DNA from: Sulfolobaceae archaeon
GTDB taxonomy: Archaea; Thermoproteota; Thermoprotei_A; Sulfolobales; Sulfolobaceae
Assembly (NCBI GenBank): GCA_028277025.1
Contig: JAPYVG010000053.1
Location: 1 to 10,420, forward strand
Direction of reading: 5' to 3'
Length of the DNA stretch: 10,420 nt
The translations under genes and the position numbers were made by a program. A model generated the notes under the pieces. It had not been told where the DNA came from. It saw only the letters and a list, made by a program, of their open reading frames with translations, and ran no database searches. Shown in pieces: positions 1-6,159 of the stretch. Within the stretch, counting starts at the first letter, position 1. Every line of letters begins with the position of its first letter.

Positions 1-85
1 ACTACCGTTTGTCGTGTTGTCGATACTGATAGACACACAAAACACATTTATCCTTCTCTTTAACTACGCCCCACCGTTTTAAGCT

Positions 86-95
86 CTTTATAAAG
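86..95 (+). promoter_or_regulatory. TATA box of the first G1 peptidase gene
   Basis: CTTTATAAAG lies 33 nt before the ATG at 119, with a T-rich tract (103-110) and CGCTTACA between them. This matches an archaeal TATA/TBP site for a leaderless mRNA starting at or near the ATG. The same layout recurs at 1314, 1541, 2404 and 2799, so the genes of this cluster probably share regulation. Confidence 0.65.
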
Positions 96-118
96 TCTAC
101 ATTCTTTTTTCGCTTACA

Positions 119-1029
119 ATGAGGAAGTCCCTTCTAGCCCTTCTAACCCTATCCCTAGCGTTACTAATATTGGCAACACCTACCGGTGCCATAACCGCAA
201 GTCAGATAGGTGCAAGTCAAATAGTAAATACTTATAACTCAGAGAATTGGGCTGGTGTAGCTTACTCTGTTGAGTGGAAATCGGGGTTTACAAACTACTG
301 GGGGCCCATACTGTGGGCTAGTGAAAGTATATATGTTGGAAACCTTACGTTAGGTTGCATTTCTTACCCAAACTACATATATACTGAAGATATAAGTATA
401 TGGGCTGGGTTAAGTCCCGCAAAAATAGGATACGGTATCGGTGCTTCATCTGTTCAGAACAGACTAACTTTATTCAGGCGGGGTTTGATATTAATGTGGG
501 GTCATATGTATCAATTAATTATTTCGTGACGACTTTTGTAAATGGACAACTTATATATAATAATGAAAGCTATGTCCCCGCCGGAAAAGTAACTTATTTG
601 GATGTGTTCTTAAATAATCTTGGAAACGGCACAGCGCTAGCTCAACTCTACGTATTTTACGCTAACGGGACTTATTGGACTAAAGAAATATATACATCAA
701 TACCATGGACTAAAACGGGTTCAGCCATGAGTATAGTTGAAGCACCTTCATTTTCAACTTCCGGGCCTATTGCTGAGTTACCATATGTATCCGGTGGAAT
801 GATCCACTTCACTTTCGCATATGTCGGTTCTGATGGTAACGAACATATTGGGCCTAGTAATAATCCCGTAGGTAATATGTATGCAGACGTTTATATTCTT
901 AACGAACCATCAACTTACAATGTAGCTCAGGCTCAGATATATAACGGATGGGCTAATAATAATGGCGGATGGGATTACCTATACCAATTTTTCTATCCGG
1001 AAATTGATCAAACTACATATGGGCTATAA
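119..1029 (+). pseudogene. Secreted glutamic (G1/eqolisin-type, Peptidase_A4-like) endopeptidase, frameshifted
   Basis: The reading frame from ATG 119 starts with a signal peptide (about residues 1-24, ending PTGA) and has the G1 hallmarks NWAG (43-46) and IWAGLSP (94-100). It then loses sense and stops at 529. The rest of the family pattern continues in the -1 frame: FIQAGFDI with the candidate catalytic Gln, ANGTYW, and MSIVEAP with the candidate catalytic Glu followed by LPYVSGG. Adding one T to the TTT run at 469-471 gives LTFIQAGFDI and one continuous protein of about 303 aa, with Gln near 120 and Glu near 208. G1 enzymes are beta-sandwich endopeptidases using a Gln/Glu pair, usually at acidic pH, which suits an acidophile's exterior. 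The three-T run is not a convincing programmed slippage site, so this is a decayed gene or a sequence error. It is followed by a small membrane-protein gene, an arrangement repeated with the second G1-like gene. Confidence 0.78.
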
Positions 1030-1075
1030 GGAAAATCTTTTTTATTGCTTTTTTCCTTTTTAAATTAGATGGATT

Positions 1076-1306
1076 ATGAAGATTTACTTTCCTTCTTTAT
1101 ACAACTCACCCCCATCCTCACCCTCAGTTCAAATATCTCAACAACCCGCAATAGTAGTAAATCAACCACCACCACCATGGTATGTACAATATATACCAGA
1201 GTTCATTATAGTGGCGGGTATTGTAACTACTGTGTTAACTTTTTACTTTTCACCTGAGCTTAGGAATGGTTTGATAAGCAAAATACGCCACTACACTCGG
1301 AAGTAG
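1076..1306 (+). CDS. Small Pro-rich protein with C-terminal membrane anchor (copy 1)
   Basis: This 76-aa protein has a Pro/Ser/Gln-rich N-terminal half (PPSSP, NQPPPPW) and one hydrophobic segment (about 45-60), ending in a basic tail (KIRHYTRK) that should face the cytoplasm. Its end, YVQYIPEF..FYFSPELRNGLI, matches [20 protein letters not shown] in the protein at 2436, which makes this frame the right one rather than the overlapping frame from ATG 1069. It lacks the N-terminal hydrophobic segment of copy 2, so it may be a shortened version. It lies 46 nt after the G1 peptidase gene, and a similar protein follows the second G1-like gene, so a role as membrane partner or tether is an inference from context. 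The promoter is weak: only a T-rich CTTTTTTATT at 1038-1047. Confidence 0.6.
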   Translation: MKIYFPSLYNSPPSSPSVQISQQPAIVVNQPPPPWYVQYIPEFIIVAGIVTTVLTFYFSPELRNGLISKIRHYTRK

Positions 1307-1310
1307 TTTA

Positions 1311-1361
1311 GCCCTTTATAAAGTCACACAATTTTTTATCGCTTAATGAAGTGGGGGCTAT
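1311..1361 (+). repeat. Duplicated promoter/start-codon segment, copy 1
   Basis: This 51-nt stretch matches 2796-2846 at 49 of 51 positions. It runs from just after the stop codon of small membrane protein 1, through the TATA box and T-tract, to ATGAAGTGGGGGCTAT. In copy 2 this leads into a secreted-protein gene; here the ATG frame stops after five codons and a zinc-finger frame follows. It is best read as the scar of a segmental duplication. Confidence 0.9.
1314..1323 (+). promoter_or_regulatory. TATA box before the zinc-finger gene
   Basis: CTTTATAAAG lies 32 nt before ATG 1346 and 37 nt before the GTG at 1351. The spacing used elsewhere in the cluster predicts transcription starting at or next to 1346. 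Confidence 0.6.
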
Positions 1362-1536
1362 AAGCCCTTACGTCTGTCCCCTTTGTCTGATGCCCTTCAG
1401 CTCTTCCGTTAGTTTGAAACAGCACATTAGATATGCTGAGCATACGAAAATTTGCCCAGTATGTGAAAAAGCGTTTCAGAAGACTGACGCCCTTTTAGAC
1501 CATGTTTGCAAAAAACATAATGTCTGTTTGCATTAG
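1351..1536 (+). CDS. Small protein with two C2H2 zinc fingers
   Basis: This 61-aa protein is almost entirely two classical fingers: CPLC-x12-H-x5-H (about residues 9-31) and CPVC-x12-H-x4-H (about 35-56). Small C2H2 proteins are common in Sulfolobales and their viruses and plasmids, usually as presumed DNA-binding regulators. The start is uncertain. GTG 1351 is the first usable in-frame start, but the promoter points to ATG 1346, whose frame reads MKWGL and stops. One extra G in the run 1353-1357 would fuse that ATG to the finger frame as MKWGAISPYVC. The gene sits between the two peptidase/membrane-protein pairs, so regulation of the cluster is a reasonable but unproven idea. No signal peptide is visible, so the protein should be cytoplasmic. 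Confidence 0.7.
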   Translation: MGAISPYVCPLCLMPFSSSVSLKQHIRYAEHTKICPVCEKAFQKTDALLDHVCKKHNVCLH

Positions 1537-1540
1537 ACCC

Positions 1541-1550
1541 CTTTTTAAAG
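1541..1550 (+). promoter_or_regulatory. TATA box of the second G1-like gene
   Basis: CTTTTTAAAG followed by TCCTAAC and a T-rich tract lies 33 nt before ATG 1574. It is located just after the zinc-finger stop codon. It supports ATG 1574 over the in-frame upstream ATG at 1502, which lies within the zinc-finger gene. Confidence 0.6.
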
Positions 1551-1573
1551 TCCTAACTTTTTCTCTATGCCAA

Positions 1574-2398
1574 ATGAGGAAGAAACTACTCTCTCTAGTC
1601 TTCTTAACTATGTTACTGGTTCCAACAGCGATACAAACATCTGCATTAATAATAGGAGGGGGCGGCGGAGGTTATAGCTTCTATCCGGTTATTTATAGTA
1701 ATGATGCGGGTTATGCATACAACCTTTCTAGGATAACGTTTATAACAACACTTGTTAACTTGACGGGAACATTTAAATATAACAGCAGTGAAGGAGGGAC
1801 ACAATATGTAGAATACTATATTGCTTTAGGACAAATTATACCTAACAGTCAATATGGGGCTTATTATATACAACTAATCATTATATTTGTTACCAACGGA
1901 AACGTATGGATTCTTGATTGGCAAGTTCAGGCATGGAGTAATAACTCCGGCAATCCTTATAAAGAGTATAGTACTTATGGTACTATTACCTATGGTTCAG
2001 GTTCGTCAGCAAACCTTAGCTACCTCTTCAATTTAACAATTAAAGCAACACTGAATAGCCAAGGCCAGATAACGAGTGCATGGGTTTATATTGCAAACGC
2101 TGAGACCGGTAAAATATACTTTAGCCAGACTATAAACTTACAATATCTGATACCCGATAAACAAGTCTTCTTTGAGGTTGAAGATCCGCTAAACGGAACA
2201 ACACCAGTTAAATTCCCAATTCTATCTTCAAGTAATTACATATTTGTTAATGCATTAGCATCAAATAGCTCAGTGATATATGCAACCGGACTCCCACTCT
2301 ATAACAGTGTAGAATTTATAATGCAACCGCCACACGCATATGCGTATGTAGTTCCATCGTTTGGTTCCGCAACTCAAGGAGTTCATTATTACTGGTGA
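1574..2398 (+). CDS. Secreted G1 (glutamic peptidase)-like protein
   Basis: This 274-aa protein starts with MRKKLLSLVF and a signal peptide ending near residue 24 (QTSA), followed by a run of six glycines. Its layout follows the G1 fold: SNDAGYAY (42-49) in place of the NWAG motif, YYIALGQ (81-87) in place of W-x-G, YIQ with Gln100 as the candidate catalytic Gln, NAETGK (175-180), and FFEVEDP (199-205) with Glu203 as the candidate catalytic Glu, then a KFP segment resembling the family's LP/FP stretch. The Trp of NWAG is missing, so activity is uncertain. Many N-x-S/T sequons suggest a glycosylated extracellular protein. The start at 1574 rests on the TATA box at 1541 and on the signal peptide beginning there. 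It is followed by the second small membrane protein. Family placement is by pattern; a non-peptidase beta-sandwich lectin-like protein is the alternative. Confidence 0.68.
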   Translation: MRKKLLSLVFLTMLLVPTAIQTSALIIGGGGGGYSFYPVIYSNDAGYAYNLSRITFITTLVNLTGTFKYNSSEGGTQYVEYYIALGQIIPNSQYGAYYIQLIIIFVTNGNVWILDWQVQAWSNNSGNPYKEYSTYGTITYGSGSSANLSYLFNLTIKATLNSQGQITSAWVYIANAETGKIYFSQTINLQYLIPDKQVFFEVEDPLNGTTPVKFPILSSSNYIFVNALASNSSVIYATGLPLYNSVEFIMQPPHAYAYVVPSFGSATQGVHYYW

Positions 2399-2403
2399 AT
2401 AAT

Positions 2404-2413
2404 TTTATATAAG
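2404..2413 (+). promoter_or_regulatory. TATA box of small membrane protein 2
   Basis: TTTATATAAG lies 32 nt before ATG 2436, with the T-tract (2424-2429) and CTCTA before the start, as in the other cluster promoters. It begins only six bases after the preceding stop codon. Confidence 0.6.
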
Positions 2414-2435
2414 CTAACCTTTCTTTTTTACTCTA

Positions 2436-2795
2436 ATGAGAAAGATAATTTTACCTATACTAATAATAACCCTAATACTTTTCGGTATATCGTTCTATCT
2501 ACAATCAATAGACCATTCCACAAAGGTTATAGTAACTAAAAATATACAAACAACTACTACAAATATTAATATAACTCAAGAAATCATAGAGCTAAATAAG
2601 TCTATTTTGCAACTAACCCCCTTTCCTGTTAACGAGAGTCCTACACAAACTTTATCTACCACTTCACAAATATATGTTCAATACGCACCAGAAATTGCAT
2701 TAGCAATCTTCTTAGCCTCTTTAGGGATTTCAATGTATTTAAGTCCTAAATTCCGTAAGGCGGTAATAGGCTTACTATGGCGTCTAATAGATTAG
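2436..2795 (+). CDS. Small membrane protein with two hydrophobic segments (copy 2)
   Basis: This 119-aa protein has an N-terminal hydrophobic signal or anchor (about 4-22), a Thr/Asn/Gln-rich linker with several N-x-T/S sequons (about 25-80), and a C-terminal membrane segment (about 87-103) with a short basic cytoplasmic tail ([12 protein letters not shown]). The C-terminal third matches the protein at 1076 (shared YVQY-x-PE, Y-x-SP, R-x4-I). In both cases it follows directly a G1-like secreted protein, which suggests a paired function such as surface anchoring, export or inhibition. That function is inferred from gene order only. I recognise no named family. Confidence 0.68.
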   Translation: MRKIILPILIITLILFGISFYLQSIDHSTKVIVTKNIQTTTTNINITQEIIELNKSILQLTPFPVNESPTQTLSTTSQIYVQYAPEIALAIFLASLGISMYLSPKFRKAVIGLLWRLID

Positions 2796-2846
2796 GCCCT
2801 TTAAAAAGTCACATAATTTTTTATCGCTTAATGAAGTGGGGGCTAT
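2796..2846 (+). repeat. Duplicated promoter/start-codon segment, copy 2
   Basis: This is the partner of 1311-1361, with 49 of 51 bases identical; the differences are one base in the TATA box and one in the CACAYAA segment. It starts next to the stop codon of small membrane protein 2 and ends six codons into the next gene. Confidence 0.9.
2799..2808 (+). promoter_or_regulatory. TATA box of the third secreted-protein gene
   Basis: CTTTAAAAAG lies 32 nt before ATG 2831, followed by a T-tract and ATCGCTTA directly before the ATG. It is nearly identical to the promoter at 1314. Confidence 0.6.
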
Positions 2847-3304
2847 TATTCCTTATTATCTTATTATCCCTTTTTTCGCTCAACTCCTTAGCTTTACTTA
2901 TAGGTGGTGGGCCTAATAATAGCGGTGCGGGGGTTTACACTCAAACTATAACGGTAAATGGGGGATTGGCAAGTAAAACACTAAACGGAAATACTCCTTA
3001 TTACGCACCATGGGCAAACCCCTCATACTTGTCAAACACTTCTACTGGTGGGCTAATTATAACACCCGACCATAGTTACACCTATAATAACGTTTCTTTC
3101 TTACCTAGCGGTAATGCGGGATTTGCGTTAAATGTCACATTCGTTACACCTTCTACTACAAGTTCCGTGTTGCTCTTGCTTATGTTAATATACCATGTTG
3201 GCATATTACCCTCTATCAGTCCCATATATGCCCATATTAAGACTTTTGACTTTATAAATGGTATTAATATATTAAACGCCATAGTAAGTCTATTATTGAA
3301 TTAA
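2831..3304 (+). CDS. Secreted or membrane protein of unknown function, 3' end possibly frameshifted
   Basis: The frame encodes 157 aa from ATG 2831, which sits 32 nt after a clear TATA box; the in-frame ATG at 2777 lies inside the previous gene and is rejected. A signal peptide ([12 protein letters not shown]..) is followed by [10 protein letters not shown], resembling ALIIGGGGGG after the signal peptide of the gene at 1574. A Gly/Asn/Thr-rich secreted-type region follows, to about residue 112. The character then changes abruptly to a hydrophobic stretch ([13 protein letters not shown]). The -1 frame from about 3163 instead reads [18 protein letters not shown] and stops at 3237, which looks at least as protein-like. 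The gene may therefore be a truncated or frameshifted paralog of its neighbours. No catalytic motif of the G1 family is visible. Confidence 0.55.
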   Translation: MKWGLLFLIILLSLFSLNSLALLIGGGPNNSGAGVYTQTITVNGGLASKTLNGNTPYYAPWANPSYLSNTSTGGLIITPDHSYTYNNVSFLPSGNAGFALNVTFVTPSTTSSVLLLLMLIYHVGILPSISPIYAHIKTFDFINGINILNAIVSLLLN

Positions 3305-3348
3305 TTACCATTTTTCGTTTATCTTCACTTAGTATTGCAATTATAAGC

Positions 3349-3549
3349 ATGATTAGGCCTATTGTAATTGCTAATGGCTATAGATTAGCATACCATGGAG
3401 GTTGGATAAGGGTAAATTGCATGGTTAAGGATATTGATGAAGAGTTAAGTAAAATAGGGTTAATAGTTAGATTTGAGGGAGTTGCAGTCGGTTGGACAAC
3501 AATTCCAATAGCAGTTGCATTGCTAGTGACAGTCATATTAATAATGTGA
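3349..3549 (+). CDS. Possible small protein with C-terminal membrane segment
   Basis: This 66-aa frame has codon use like the neighbours (AGA, AGG, ATA, TTA), an acidic middle (VKDIDEELSK) and a hydrophobic C-terminus (TTIPIAVALLVTVILIM). A weak TATA-like CGTTTATCTT at 3316-3325 lies 33 nt before the ATG, the spacing seen in the other promoters. An opposite-strand frame at 3378-3602 is Ser/Thr/Asn-rich like a fragment of a secreted protein, so the coding strand is not certain. I recognise no family. The region may be a relic. Confidence 0.35.
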   Translation: MIRPIVIANGYRLAYHGGWIRVNCMVKDIDEELSKIGLIVRFEGVAVGWTTIPIAVALLVTVILIM

Positions 3550-3870
3550 CTTATGGTTGTTACAGTTTTTTGAGGGACTATGGAAATAACCTTCCCATTC
3601 ATTATATATTCGTTTGCGGGATTGGCTTATCTATTAATTTGAGCCAAATACCTAACCCTAGGAGTATTATAGAAGCCAAAAACCAAAATATCCTCTTCAT
3701 GTAATAAAAGCCAGATTTTTTTAAAAAAGATTTTAACTTTAAGCTACCCATATAGTTGTGATGCAGTGTATCCTATTGTATATTTCTGGATGTGTTATCT
3801 AGTAGAATAAGTGATAATTAAGGCTTGCGATTAACACCAGTGTTCTATGATAAAGATCCTTACATTATAT
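3550..3870. other. Gene-poor stretch between convergent gene groups
   Basis: I see no convincing gene here. A run of seven T at 3716-3722, followed by A-rich sequence, could terminate + strand transcription. A small inverted repeat AACAC-CA-GTGTT lies at 3833-3844, close to the 3' end of the kelch gene on the other strand. Confidence 0.5.
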
Positions 3871-6027
3871 TTACCATTCATTGCTGTTATTTCTACTTCT
3901 AGTTACTATAGCTATACTTAATAGAATCATTATGGTAAGTAATATAATTGTAACGCTCTGTTCTAAGCTTAGACCACTATCGTTTCCAAAGGAAGCAGAA
4001 GCAATTTTCACTGTACTAATATTAATTATATTCATATGAACAATAGTAACATAATCACCAGAGTAATGAAGTAACGCTATAGCAGGTGAAGAATCCCCAG
4101 CAGGATTCACAGCTACGACCTTAATTAAATATGTACCATTAGAAATATTAGTCACAACTGAAGTACTTGGACCTTCATAAACTATACTATTATTCAAATA
4201 AACTAAATAAACTAACGCACTATTAACTTTATTCCACTCTATATACAAATTGTTCCCTAAACCTACTAAAGACACTTGAGGAGAGGAGGGAGGCAAATAA
4301 TATATTATGTTAGTAATATATTTTGATATACCGGCAGAATTAGATGCAACTATGATTAACGTATAATTGCCTTGCGGAACTCTAAACAAGTAACTATTAC
4401 CTTTAACATTATTTATTAACAAAATTACACTACCATTCTGAGAATAAAGTTCTAGCGTAATATTTGCAGGAAAATCTGTGGACCAATTAACTAAAAATCC
4501 ATATTGAAGTTTACTTATAAAAGCGACTATTTTAGCCTTAGTTATTGGAGTTACGGTAATTACATAAGGTGAACTGTTACCAAGCTTATTTAAAGCGTAT
4601 AATAGTATATCATATGTTACATTTGGAGCTAAATTACTTATAGTCAGGTTAGTTGAGTTAACAAGAAACGATTTTATCAAATTTCCTTGCTCCTTTACAA
4701 TTATATAATAACCTAAAATAGGATATCCTCCAGTAAATTCGGGCGGAGACCAATAAATAGTTACGTTATCATTACCGTACTTAACCAAAGTGATTATAGG
4801 TGGATTAGGAACGGAAGCTGGAATTATCTCAATTACATTAGAAGGAGAAGAATAACCAATAGAATTGTACGCTATAACCTCAAAATAATAAGGAATTCCG
4901 TCTTGAAGACTATTTATCGTATAACTCGTAACGTTTCCAACGTTAATAGAGTTATTAAACCCCATATCATTCCAATAAACTATCTCATATCCCGAAGCTA
5001 AACTTACTGGAGTCCAACTTAAACTAACGCTCTCATTACCAGCTACATAAGAGGTTATCTTTGGAGAGAGTGGAGGAAAATTAAAGGACACCTCTTGTAA
5101 CGTTGAAACTTGACTAAATTGACTGTTTTTCCCTCCAGCTAAATATAATATATTCCCAACTTGAGTATATCCACTATCATAAACGGCATCCGGTAAATAG
5201 CCCACTCTTTCTAAATTACCTCTATAATATGCGTAAATAGCGTTACTGACACCTCCAGAACCCGCAGTGTAAATCACGCCTCCTACTAAGAACATTACAC
5301 CCCTATAATAAGCCATCGCTCCGCCTTGTATATAAAAGGGTAAAACGCCATTGAGGATTTGCCATTGATTAGTTTGAGGGTTATAAATTAATATATCATT
5401 AGTGTACGAACTGTACCCTATATACCCGCTCGCTATTATCAAATCGGTACCATTAAATATATACGCGCCGTGAACAGCGGGAACTGGCATATATCCTACT
5501 ATGGACCAACTATCGTTACTGGGATAGAATATTCTAATTACATTTGAAGGAGGGAAATACAATTCAGCGGGACTGGTTGTATTTTCGCCTCCTATAACGT
5601 AAATTTTCCCGTTATAGGCGAAAGCCATAACATCATACGCTGGATCTGGCATATCGTTACTTACAACAACCCACGAATCACCATTTAACTTTAAAACGTA
5701 AGGTATGAGTCCAGAACTATTATAACCACCTATTACATAAATTGAATTATCACAAATTACCGCTGCAGCTGAGATAATATTAAAGGGTAAATTAGGACCT
5801 GAATACCAACTCCCGTTAGAGTATATCCAAACCTTATTGGGATTAATTATCCCTCCTATAACGTAAATTTCACCATTATAATAAACTACCGCAGAGTTTG
5901 AGTTAGGATAAGGCATAGAGGCTAAATATTGTGAAGTTACATTAAACGTAGACGAGGATTGAAATGTTACACTAGGAATTAATAATACAGTTATTAGAAA
6001 TATAAGAACAGCAATCCGTTTTTTCAT
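3871..6027 (-). CDS. Kelch beta-propeller / fibronectin type III surface protein
   Basis: This exported 718-aa protein is predicted to sit on the cell surface. From ATG 6027 it has a signal peptide (MKKRIAVLIF.., about 1-23). Six kelch-type blades follow, marked by IYVIGG three times (near 54, 96 and 142), LIIASG (196), MFLVGG (245) and LYLAGG (294). About four fibronectin-III-like domains come next (roughly 322-403, 409-494, 497-575, 581-655), the first two clearest. A Ser/Asn-rich stretch, one membrane segment (about 690-709) and a short basic tail end the protein. There are many N-x-S/T sequons. Kelch propellers and FN3 domains are binding modules, so adhesion or glycan/protein binding is likely; no catalytic site is visible. 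ATG 6027 is preferred over in-frame ATGs at 6063 and 6042 because a TATA-like box lies 32 nt before it and the signal peptide begins there. It is separated from the transporter genes by about 130 nt and has its own promoter. Confidence 0.85.
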   Translation of the reverse strand: MKKRIAVLIFLITVLLIPSVTFQSSSTFNVTSQYLASMPYPNSNSAVVYYNGEIYVIGGIINPNKVWIYSNGSWYSGPNLPFNIISAAAVICDNSIYVIGGYNSSGLIPYVLKLNGDSWVVVSNDMPDPAYDVMAFAYNGKIYVIGGENTTSPAELYFPPSNVIRIFYPSNDSWSIVGYMPVPAVHGAYIFNGTDLIIASGYIGYSSYTNDILIYNPQTNQWQILNGVLPFYIQGGAMAYYRGVMFLVGGVIYTAGSGGVSNAIYAYYRGNLERVGYLPDAVYDSGYTQVGNILYLAGGKNSQFSQVSTLQEVSFNFPPLSPKITSYVAGNESVSLSWTPVSLASGYEIVYWNDMGFNNSINVGNVTSYTINSLQDGIPYYFEVIAYNSIGYSSPSNVIEIIPASVPNPPIITLVKYGNDNVTIYWSPPEFTGGYPILGYYIIVKEQGNLIKSFLVNSTNLTISNLAPNVTYDILLYALNKLGNSSPYVITVTPITKAKIVAFISKLQYGFLVNWSTDFPANITLELYSQNGSVILLINNVKGNSYLFRVPQGNYTLIIVASNSAGISKYITNIIYYLPPSSPQVSLVGLGNNLYIEWNKVNSALVYLVYLNNSIVYEGPSTSVVTNISNGTYLIKVVAVNPAGDSSPAIALLHYSGDYVTIVHMNIINISTVKIASASFGNDSGLSLEQSVTIILLTIMILLSIAIVTRSRNNSNEW

Positions 6028-6049
6028 ATTACCATTATTCATAACAACA

Positions 6050-6060
6050 AATTTTAAAAG
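6050..6060 (-). promoter_or_regulatory. TATA box of the kelch/FN3 gene
   Basis: On the minus strand CTTTTAAAATT begins 33 nt before ATG 6027, the usual leaderless spacing. If this box is used, translation cannot start at ATG 6063, which lies upstream of it. Confidence 0.55.
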
Positions 6061-6159
6061 CATTTAGCAGAGACAATTATTGTAACAAATTCTTTGAAAC
6101 ACGCTCCAATTTAGTATTAAAAAATACTGCTAATTGGCAATAAGTTTTTTATAGAGTAG

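Noticed and set aside
1..118. Integrase, attachment site or virus remnant at the left edge
   Set aside because: Only a promoter can be supported; no tRNA fragment, direct repeat or integrase sequence is visible in the window, so viral or plasmid origin of the cluster is not claimed.
463..474. Programmed -1 ribosomal frameshift in the peptidase gene
   Set aside because: The site reads CTA ACT TTA in the zero frame, without an X-XXY-YYZ heptamer, and the T run is only three long; a lost base explains it better.
3082..3282. 66-aa frame on the minus strand
   Set aside because: It lies opposite the secreted-protein gene at 2831 and has no promoter or recognisable domain; it looks like a shadow frame.
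3492..3704. 70-aa + strand frame following the 3349 frame
   Set aside because: Low-complexity start overlapping another frame, no TATA box at the usual spacing and no protein-like pattern.
3745..3850. Box C/D guide RNA (GTGATGC and GTGATAA with CTGG)
   Set aside because: Neither C-like box is a full RTGATGA match and no proper CTGA D boxes are placed correctly.
6028..6063. Longer N-terminus of the kelch protein from ATG 6063
   Set aside because: The TATA-like box at 6050-6060 lies inside this extension, and the signal peptide begins at the ATG at 6027.
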